Translations under genes and position numbers: made by a program
Source: Pusillimonas sp. UBA6240
GTDB lineage: Bacteria > Pseudomonadota > Gammaproteobacteria > Burkholderiales > Burkholderiaceae_B
DNA length: 9,504 nucleotides
Assembly: GCA_002441445.1 (NCBI GenBank)
Contig: DJWC01000058.1
Span: 16,159 to 25,662 of the forward strand
Direction of reading: 5' to 3'
Part shown: positions 1 to 4,986 of the stretch, piece after piece
Position numbering within the stretch: the stretch's first letter is position 1
Layout: every line of letters starts with the position of its first letter
Notes under the pieces: model-generated
Database searches by the model: none
Told to the model about the DNA's origin: nothing
What the model saw: the letters and a program-made list of their open reading frames with translations, nothing else

Positions 1-381
1 CTCGACGAGATGCTGTCCGAGCGGGAAAAGCTGAACATGGATGTGCAGCAAATCCTCGATGCCCAGACGGATTCCTGGGGCATCAAGGTCACCAACGTCG
101 AGATCAAGCATATAGACCTGAACGAAAGCATGGTGCGCGCCATTGCGCGCCAGGCCGAGGCCGAGCGCGAACGGCGCGCCAAGGTCATCCATGCCGAAGG
201 CGAAAAGCAGGCGGCCCAGGCCTTGATGGAAGCCGCGCAGATTCTGGCCGAGCAGCCGTCGGCCATGCAGCTGCGCTATCTGCAGACGCTGACACAGGTC
301 GCCGGCGACAAGAGCTCCACTTTGGTCTTCCCGATACCGGTCGACCTGCTTTCCTCGCTCATGGGCAAAAAGGATGGCTAG
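1..381 (+). CDS. Slipin/stomatin-like SPFH-domain membrane protein (3' end only)
   Basis: The reading frame is open from base 1, so the start and the N-terminal membrane anchor lie outside the window; 126 C-terminal residues remain, ending in a TAG at 379-381. The visible part matches the end of the SPFH (band 7) domain of bacterial slipins: a stretch with WGIKVTNVEIKHIDL, then a highly charged helix rich in Ala, Glu and Arg (RQAEAERERRAKVIHAEGEKQ), then LRYLQTLTQVA and a hydrophobic tail with VFPIPVDLLSSL. In this family the charged helix is a coiled coil that drives oligomerisation at the inner membrane, and the gene often sits beside an NfeD-type protease-like partner; that partner, if present, would be upstream of the window. 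The exact cellular role is unknown, with membrane microdomain scaffolding the usual proposal. QmcA/HflK-type relatives are less likely because their helices carry longer repeats. Confidence 0.9.
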   Translation, partial: LDEMLSEREKLNMDVQQILDAQTDSWGIKVTNVEIKHIDLNESMVRAIARQAEAERERRAKVIHAEGEKQAAQALMEAAQILAEQPSAMQLRYLQTLTQVAGDKSSTLVFPIPVDLLSSLMGKKDG

Positions 382-392
382 GTTCGTCGTTT

Positions 393-415
393 AAAGGCGG
401 TTGAATCCGCCTTTT
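393..415 (+). terminator. Rho-independent terminator of the slipin gene
   Basis: A perfect 8-bp stem, AAAGGCGG (393-400) with CCGCCTTT (407-414), encloses the 6-nt loop TTGAAT and ends in a run of four T (412-415). It starts 11 bases after the slipin stop. This is a textbook intrinsic terminator, and it isolates the slipin transcript from the gnd unit. The flanking A run also gives it some capacity to terminate in the reverse direction. Confidence 0.85.
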
Positions 416-443
416 CAATGCGTGAGACGCCGCAGGGATTTCC

Positions 444-503
444 CAAGGCGCGCACCGTCTTGGCATCGCGTCTTTTATGATGGCGCCTTGAGCTTTCAAG
501 GAG
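444..503 (+). promoter_or_regulatory. gnd leader: weak -10 element and two mutually exclusive hairpins at the ribosome-binding site
   Basis: Three things are visible upstream of gnd. TATGAT at 476-481 matches five of six bases of a sigma-70 -10 box, but no good -35 lies 16-18 bp before it. CCTTGA (486-491) pairs perfectly with TCAAGG (496-501) over a 4-nt loop, and the 3' arm overlaps the Shine-Dalgarno AAGGAG (498-503), so the hairpin would mask the ribosome site. GCGCCTTG (483-490) also pairs perfectly with an upstream CAAGGCGC (444-451), which would release the ribosome site. The two pairings share bases and exclude each other. If transcription began about 7 bases after the -10 element (near 488), neither could fully form. 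So either the -10 call or the switch idea is wrong, unless there is an upstream start. Functional meaning is inference. Confidence 0.3.
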
Positions 504-510
504 AAACAGC

Positions 511-1536
511 ATGCAGATAGGAATGGTGGGCTTGGGCCGCATGGGCGGCAATATGGTGCAGCGGCTATTGCGGCAGGGCATAGACTGCGCGGTCTATGAC
601 GCCCACCCGGAAGCATTGCAGCGGGCGGCCGGGCAGGGCGCTACCGCCTGCGCCAGCCTGGAAGCATTGGCGGGCGCCCTGAGCCGGCCGCGCGCAGTCT
701 GGCTAATGGTTCCCGCCGCCGTCGTCGACCAGGTGCTGGACAGCCTGCTGCCCCTGCTGGACGAGGACGATGTGGTGATCGACGGCGGTAACTCTTCCTA
801 TCACGACGATATCCGCCGCGCCGCGGCCCTGGCGCCGCGCAAGATCCATTACATGGACGTCGGCACCAGCGGCGGCGTGGCGGGCCTGGAGCGCGGCTAT
901 TGCCTGATGATAGGCGGCGAGCACCGGGTGTTTCAGCGGCTGGAGCCGGTATTCGCCGCGCTCGCGCCCGGCTCCGGCGCGGTGCAGCGCACGCCGGGCA
1001 GGGAATCGCCGGGCACGGCCGAATCGGGCTATCTGCTCTGCGGTCCCCATGGCGCCGGCCATTTCGTCAAGATGATCCACAATGGCATCGAATACGGCAT
1101 GATGGCCGCCCTCGCGGAAGGCTTGAACATCCTGCACCAGGCGGATATCGGCCGCCACTCCCGCGAGGCCGATGCGGAAACCTCGCCGCTGCGCCACCCC
1201 GAACACTATCAGTACGATTTCGACATTCCTGAAATCACGGAGCTATGGCGGCGCGGCAGCGTGATTTCTTCGTGGCTGCTGGATCTGACCGCCCAGGCTC
1301 TGCAAGGCGACGCGCAATTGAATGGCTATTCCGGCCATGTCTCGGATTCCGGCGAAGGGCGCTGGGCCCTGGCGGCGGCGATCGATCAGGGCGTGCCCGC
1401 TCCCGTGCTCAGCGCCGCGCTGTTTTCGCGTTTCGAATCGCGCGGCAATGGCGGCTATGGCCACCGCGTGCTGTCCGCCATGCGCAAGCAGTTCGGCGGC
1501 CATGCGGAAAAACAGAAAAAAGAGAGGGCCAGGTGA
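511..1536 (+). CDS. gnd: 6-phosphogluconate dehydrogenase, decarboxylating, short form (GndA/YqeC type)
   Basis: It converts 6-phosphogluconate to ribulose 5-phosphate and CO2, the second oxidation of the pentose phosphate pathway, in the cytoplasm. The 341-residue product is the short family form, against about 470 in the E. coli-type enzyme. The N-terminal Rossmann fold has GLGRMG at 7-12; the acidic Asp30 at the end of the second strand (VYD) replaces the Asn-Arg-Thr typical of NADP-specific enzymes and points to NAD+ use. Substrate-site motifs DGGNSS (91-96) and GTSGG (118-122) are present, as is the catalytic block GHFVKMIHNGIEYG with Lys187, Asn191 and Glu194. The C-terminal part keeps GYGHRVLSAMRKQFGGH, typical of the short form. 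The ATG at 511 follows AAGGAG (498-503) at 7-nt spacing. It overlaps zwf at its 3' end, which implies translational coupling. Family call is firm; NAD+ preference is inferred. Confidence 0.95.
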   Translation: MQIGMVGLGRMGGNMVQRLLRQGIDCAVYDAHPEALQRAAGQGATACASLEALAGALSRPRAVWLMVPAAVVDQVLDSLLPLLDEDDVVIDGGNSSYHDDIRRAAALAPRKIHYMDVGTSGGVAGLERGYCLMIGGEHRVFQRLEPVFAALAPGSGAVQRTPGRESPGTAESGYLLCGPHGAGHFVKMIHNGIEYGMMAALAEGLNILHQADIGRHSREADAETSPLRHPEHYQYDFDIPEITELWRRGSVISSWLLDLTAQALQGDAQLNGYSGHVSDSGEGRWALAAAIDQGVPAPVLSAALFSRFESRGNGGYGHRVLSAMRKQFGGHAEKQKKERAR

Positions 1537-3005
1537 ACGCCGCCCGCTCGAGCGCCAGCCCAACTCGCCCAGCCCGCGCGCACCGCCGGCCCGCCGGCGG
1601 CGAGCCGCGGCGCACCGCGTCGGACGCGCTGGTGCTGTTCGGCATGACGGGGGACTTGGCTCATAAAAAAATCTTTCCGGCGCTGTACGCCATGACCCGG
1701 GCGGGCACATTGAAAGCGCCCGTCATAGGCGTGGCCTCGTCGCGCCTGACTACCCGGCAGTTGCGCAAGCGCATCCACGATAGCGTGCGCCAGGCGGGCA
1801 AGGTGGAAGACAAAGAGGCGCTGGAGCGCCTCGTCGGCATGGTGAGCTATGTCCAGGGCGACTACAAGGATCCGGACACCTTCAGCCGGCTGCGCGAGGC
1901 GCTGGGCAAGGCCCGCTGCGCGGTCTACTACCTGGCCATTCCCCCGGCGCTGTTCGGCGTCGTCATCCGCCATCTGGATGCCGCCGGCCTGGCCCATAAC
2001 GGGCGCGTCATCGTCGAGAAGCCCTTTGGCCGCGATCTGGCTTCGGCGCAAGAGCTGAACCGGCTGGCCTGCTCGGTATTCCCCGAAGACGAGATATTCC
2101 GCATCGATCACTTCCTGGGCAAGGAAGCGATCATGAACATCCTGTATTTCCGTTTTGCAAACTCGTTTCTCGAACCCATCTGGAATCGCGATCACATCGA
2201 CAGCGTGCAGATCACCTTGTCGGAAACCTTCGGGGTGGGCCAGCGGGGTGCGTTTTATGAAAGCGCGGGCTGCCTGCGGGACGTCATCCAGAACCATCTG
2301 TTCCAGATCGTCGCCCTGCTGGCGATGGAACCGCCCGCGCGCCGCGGCTTTGCGGCGGTCCACACCGAAAAGACCAAGGTTTTCCAGGCGATGCGCCCCT
2401 TGCGGCCCGAAGACCTGGTGCGCGGGCAGTACCGCGGCTACCGCAAGGAAGCCCACGTGGATCCGCGATCGGATGTGGAAACCTATTGCGCGCTGCGGCT
2501 GTATATCGATTCATGGCGCTGGTCCGGCGTGCCGTGGTTTCTGCGTTCCGGAAAATGCCTGGCTCGGGACGCCGCGGAGGTGCTGATCCAGTTGAAAGCG
2601 CCGCCGCAGCAATTGTTCACCGACTCTCAGCCGGCCAAGGGCAGGGCGAATTATCTGCGCTTCCGCCTTTCGCCGCGCTCGGCCGTGGCGCTTTCCGCCA
2701 GGGTCAAGCGTTCGGGCAAGGAGTTTGTCGGCGAGCAGCGCGAGCTTTATTTGCAGGACACCGACCCGTTTGAGGAAATGCCTTATGAACGCCTGCTGAC
2801 CGACGCCATCGCCGGCGACCGGGCGCTGTTCACCAGCGAGCAGGCCATCGAAGCGGCCTGGGCCGCGGTGGAGCCGGTATTGCGGCGCCACCCGAAAGCT
2901 CTGCCTTATGCGCCCGGCAGTTGGGGGCCCAAGGAAGCCGACCAATTGCTTGCCGATCATGGCGGCTGGCAGCATCCTCAAGCAGAACCCGACCGGGATT
3001 GTTGA
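1533..3005 (+). CDS. zwf: Glucose-6-phosphate 1-dehydrogenase
   Basis: It oxidises glucose 6-phosphate to 6-phosphoglucono-lactone, the entry step of the oxidative pentose phosphate and Entner-Doudoroff routes. I choose the GTG at 1533, which overlaps the gnd stop codon (GTGA) and follows AGAGAGG (1521-1527); this gives 490 residues, the usual family length. An ATG further upstream lies deep inside gnd. The coenzyme loop is FGMTGDLAHKK (36-46), followed by EKPFG (162-166). The substrate/active-site signature RIDHFLGKE is at 190-198, and the catalytic-base His is expected at 255 in DVIQNH. Residues 2-30 are an Ala/Arg/Ser/Pro-rich leader that looks disordered and not conserved. zwf lies between gnd and the sugar dehydrogenase gene, so all three are probably co-transcribed. 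No lactonase gene (pgl) accompanies it in the window. Confidence 0.95.
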   Translation: MNAARSSASPTRPARAHRRPAGGEPRRTASDALVLFGMTGDLAHKKIFPALYAMTRAGTLKAPVIGVASSRLTTRQLRKRIHDSVRQAGKVEDKEALERLVGMVSYVQGDYKDPDTFSRLREALGKARCAVYYLAIPPALFGVVIRHLDAAGLAHNGRVIVEKPFGRDLASAQELNRLACSVFPEDEIFRIDHFLGKEAIMNILYFRFANSFLEPIWNRDHIDSVQITLSETFGVGQRGAFYESAGCLRDVIQNHLFQIVALLAMEPPARRGFAAVHTEKTKVFQAMRPLRPEDLVRGQYRGYRKEAHVDPRSDVETYCALRLYIDSWRWSGVPWFLRSGKCLARDAAEVLIQLKAPPQQLFTDSQPAKGRANYLRFRLSPRSAVALSARVKRSGKEFVGEQRELYLQDTDPFEEMPYERLLTDAIAGDRALFTSEQAIEAAWAAVEPVLRRHPKALPYAPGSWGPKEADQLLADHGGWQHPQAEPDRDC

Positions 3006-3007
3006 CC

Positions 3008-4303
3008 ATGCCGACAGACAACACACATCATCGCCATTGGAAACCCATCTTGCTGGCCGGCGCCGCATGGCTGCTGGCGGCAGCCGCCGGCGCGCAGGCG
3101 CAGGCCGCCCCGCGGAGCGTGGTGGCCGCCGGGGCGGCGCCGACGGCCGCAGGGACGCCTGCCGCAGGGACGCCTGCCGCAGGAACGCCTTCCGCAGGAA
3201 CGCCCGTCGCCGGGGCGCCGGCCGCCAACCACAGCAGCCAGGCCGGCTCCACTCGGGCGCTGCGGGTCAGCGAGCTGGCCTCCGAGCTGGATCATCCCTG
3301 GTCGCTCGCCTTTCTGCCGGGGAAGGAAGGCATTCTGATCACGGAAAGGCCGGGCGCCTTGCGGCTATGGCGGCCTGACACGGGCCTGCAATCGCCCATA
3401 AGCGGCGTGCCCAAGGTCTATGCCAAATCGCAAGGCGGCTTGCTGGACGTCGCCCTGGCGCCCGATTTCGCTCAAAGCCGGCGGGTGTATCTGTCCTATG
3501 CCGAAAGCGGGCGGAGCGGCAAGGCGGGCACGACCGTCGGTTATGGGCGGCTGTCGGAAGACGGCCGCTCGCTGGCGGATTTCACCGTCATTTTCCGCCA
3601 GGAACCCAAGCTGTCCACGGGCGAGCACTTCGGCTCCCGCCTGGTGTTCGACAAACAAGGCTATCTGTTCATCGCTTTGGGCGAAAACAACCAGAGGCCG
3701 ACCGCGCAGGATCTGGACAAGCTGCAAGGCAAGGTCGTCCGCCTGCACGCCGACGGCCGCATTCCGGACGACAACCCTTTTGTCGGCCGATCCGGCGCGC
3801 GGCCTGAAATCTGGTCCTACGGCCATCGCAACCAGCAAGGGGCCGCCTTGAATCCCTGGACGGGCGAGCTTTGGACGCATGAGCACGGCCCGCGCGGAGG
3901 CGACGAAGTCAACATACCGAAGGCGGGCAGGAACTATGGCTGGCCCATAGCGACCCGCGGCATCAATTATTCCGGCTTCGCCATCCCAGAAGCCAAGGGG
4001 GCGTCCGCGGCCGGCATGGAAGATCCCGTTTATTACTGGAAGGTGTCCCCGGCGATTTCAGGCATGGCATTCTACGACGCCCAACGCTTCCCCGAATGGA
4101 AGCATTCGCTGTTCATAGGCGCCTTGAAGGAACGGGCGCTGATACGCCTGCAACTGGATGGCGACAAAGTGGTGGGGGAAGAGCGATTGCTCGAAGATCG
4201 GGACCAGCGCATACGCGATGTGCGCGTCGGCCCCGACGGCTACCTTTATGTACTGACCGATCATGCAAAAGGGCAGCTATTGAAGGTCGGCCTGCGAAAT
4301 TGA
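3008..4303 (+). CDS. Secreted PQQ-dependent aldose sugar dehydrogenase (YliI/Asd-like)
   Basis: This is a six-bladed beta-propeller enzyme of the soluble glucose dehydrogenase family, which oxidises aldoses to lactones using PQQ in the periplasm. The ATG at 3008 begins only 2 bases after the zwf stop; a weak GGGA (2995-2998) precedes it, so coupling to zwf translation is likely. The 431-residue product starts with a Sec signal peptide: charged/polar 1-12, hydrophobic 13-27, likely cleavage near AQA (29-33). A low-complexity linker with five AAGTP-like repeats (47-71) follows, then the catalytic domain from about 84: HPWSLAFLP (96-104), QGGLLDVALAPDF (142-154), GEHFGSRL with putative catalytic His207, GHRNQQG with Arg274 at the PQQ site, and HEHGPRGGDEVN (291-302). 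These are the hallmarks of the YliI group. The true substrate is unknown, and the enzyme works only if the cell makes or imports PQQ. Confidence 0.9.
   Translation: MPTDNTHHRHWKPILLAGAAWLLAAAAGAQAQAAPRSVVAAGAAPTAAGTPAAGTPAAGTPSAGTPVAGAPAANHSSQAGSTRALRVSELASELDHPWSLAFLPGKEGILITERPGALRLWRPDTGLQSPISGVPKVYAKSQGGLLDVALAPDFAQSRRVYLSYAESGRSGKAGTTVGYGRLSEDGRSLADFTVIFRQEPKLSTGEHFGSRLVFDKQGYLFIALGENNQRPTAQDLDKLQGKVVRLHADGRIPDDNPFVGRSGARPEIWSYGHRNQQGAALNPWTGELWTHEHGPRGGDEVNIPKAGRNYGWPIATRGINYSGFAIPEAKGASAAGMEDPVYYWKVSPAISGMAFYDAQRFPEWKHSLFIGALKERALIRLQLDGDKVVGEERLLEDRDQRIRDVRVGPDGYLYVLTDHAKGQLLKVGLRN
3146..3220 (+). repeat. 15-bp tandem repeat, five copies, in frame in the sugar dehydrogenase gene
   Basis: The unit GCCGCAGGGACGCCT occurs exactly at 3146-3160 and 3161-3175, with one change at 3176-3190, and in more diverged form at 3191-3205 and 3206-3220. 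Each unit is five codons, so copy-number changes would keep the frame and only lengthen or shorten the Ala-Ala-Gly-Thr-Pro linker after the signal peptide. The gradient from identical to diverged copies suggests recent duplication at the 5' end. Confidence 0.9.
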
Positions 4304-4305
4304 AA

Positions 4306-4335
4306 TCCGTCCGATCATTATCGGAGCGGAATTTT
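4306..4335. terminator. Probable bidirectional terminator between convergent genes
   Basis: TCCGTCCGAT (4306-4315) pairs with ATCGGAGCGGA (4320-4330) over the loop CATT, giving about ten pairs with a single bulged G at 4326. On the plus strand it is followed by ATTTTAT; on the minus strand the sequence after the stem is TTTCAATTT. It lies just after the sugar dehydrogenase stop and beyond the stress gene stop at 4356. Location and tails fit a shared terminator for the two convergent transcripts; the T tracts are short, so strength is uncertain. Confidence 0.65.
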
Positions 4336-4355
4336 ATCTGGTCATCGTCCGGTCA

Positions 4356-4781
4356 TTACCTGACCAGGGTGACCGGAATATTCACCAGGCTGAGCACCTT
4401 GATCGTGACGGAACCCAGGACCAGGCCGGTAACGGTGCCCAGGCCGCGCGTGCCCATGAAGATGTGGTCGCACTGGTGCTTCTTGGCGAAGTCGGCGATG
4501 GTTTGCGCCACAGGCCCCACTTCTATGCTTTCTTCGTAGCTGACACCCGCTTCGTCCAGGGCGGTTTTGGCGGGCAGCAAGGCATTGCGGCCCTCGTCCT
4601 GATAATAGTCGTTCAAGGCCTCGGCTGAAAAGAAGCGCTTCACATTACCCGAGATTATGGGCGGATGCACGGTGATCAGGTGCAGCTTCGCGCCGCCCAT
4701 TTCAGCCGCCGCGGCGACGGCCGCTTTTGCGGCGCGCACCGATGCATCGGATCCGTCGACGGGAATCAATATGGTTTTCAT
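4356..4781 (-). CDS. Universal stress protein (UspA family, ATP-binding type)
   Basis: The 141-residue product is a single Usp domain of normal length. It opens with MKTILIPVDGSDAS, the first strand and the conserved Asp of the nucleotide site. Near the C-terminus it carries the full ATP-binding motif G-2x-G-9x-G-S: Gly110, Gly113, Gly123, Ser124, followed by a hydrophobic last strand (IPVTLV). This places it with ATP-binding Usp proteins rather than the UspA group that lacks the motif. The ATG at 4781 is preceded on the minus strand by AAAGAGG (4787-4793), about 5 bases away; an in-frame ATG at 4835 would add 18 residues unlike the family and is rejected. The gene is transcribed alone, divergent from the GH15 gene and convergent with the sugar dehydrogenase. 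Its upstream FNR-like site suggests induction at low oxygen, as known for several Pseudomonas usp genes under ANR. Confidence 0.93.
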   Translation of the reverse strand: MKTILIPVDGSDASVRAAKAAVAAAAEMGGAKLHLITVHPPIISGNVKRFFSAEALNDYYQDEGRNALLPAKTALDEAGVSYEESIEVGPVAQTIADFAKKHQCDHIFMGTRGLGTVTGLVLGSVTIKVLSLVNIPVTLVR

Positions 4782-4850
4782 CAATACCTCTTTGGCTATG
4801 TTGTAGGGGTATCGCCTGCCAGACGCGACTGGCATAAGCGGGACAGCTAG

Positions 4851-4894
4851 CTTATATTAAAAGATCTTGTTCCAGGCGTCATGATTTAAATCAA
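4851..4894 (-). promoter_or_regulatory. Putative FNR/ANR-dependent class II promoter of the stress protein gene
   Basis: Read on the minus strand, TTGATTTAAATCAT (4894-4881) matches the FNR/ANR consensus TTGAT-N4-ATCAA at nine of ten defined bases. Its centre is at 4887.5. Downstream on the same strand are overlapping -10 candidates, TAATAT (4859-4854) and TATAAG (4856-4851). A transcription start near 4844-4846 puts the box centre at about -41.5 to -43.5, the position used for class II FNR activation, where no -35 box is needed. The leader to the ATG at 4781 would be about 65 bases. A GH15 promoter at the same distance on the other side has no -10-like sequence. Site match and spacing are seen; regulation is inferred. 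Confidence 0.6.
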
Positions 4895-4918
4895 GAGCCG
4901 CATTTAAATCAAGAGCCG
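4884..4918. repeat. Tandem 17-bp direct repeat overlapping the FNR-like box
   Basis: The 17-mer ATTTAAATCAAGAGCCG occurs at 4884-4900 and again, identical, at 4902-4918, a period of 18 bp. The second copy keeps the strong half-site ATCAA but its partner half is CGCAT (window 4899-4912), so only one copy has a near-complete FNR box. The duplicated segment is AT-rich at one end and sits between two divergent genes. It looks like a recent local duplication of a regulatory half-site. Confidence 0.8.
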
Positions 4919-4929
4919 TGCTCGTGGCA

Positions 4930-4952
4930 GCGGCGCGCCGGCGCCGCGCCGC
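4930..4952 (+). other. GC-rich hairpin in the upstream region of the GH15 gene
   Basis: GCGGCGCG (4930-4937) is perfectly complementary to CGCGCCGC (4945-4952) with a 7-nt loop; an alternative register pairs 4930-4936 with 4941-4947 over a 4-nt loop. No T run follows, so it is not a standard terminator. It lies 34 bases before the GH15 start and could be a stable leader structure if transcription starts upstream of it. In such GC-rich DNA a chance palindrome is possible. Confidence 0.4.
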
Positions 4953-4986
4953 ATACCAAGGGCGGTTCCATTCATATCGGAGGACT

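Noticed and set aside
461..481. TTGGCA (461-466 region) paired with TATGAT as a promoter for gnd
   Set aside because: The spacing is only about 10 bp, too short for a sigma-70 promoter.
1245..1532. Extended zwf start at an ATG inside gnd
   Set aside because: The extra 96 residues would be an out-of-frame reading of conserved gnd sequence. The GTG at 1533 gives normal length and has a ribosome-binding site.
1455..2456. 333-codon minus-strand open frame across gnd and zwf
   Set aside because: It crosses two well-supported genes on the opposite strand and has no family-like sequence. It is expected from GC-rich codon use.
4782..4835. Earlier ATG for the universal stress protein
   Set aside because: The 18 extra residues do not resemble Usp N-termini. 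The inner ATG has a good AAAGAGG, and the family begins at MKTILIPVDGS.
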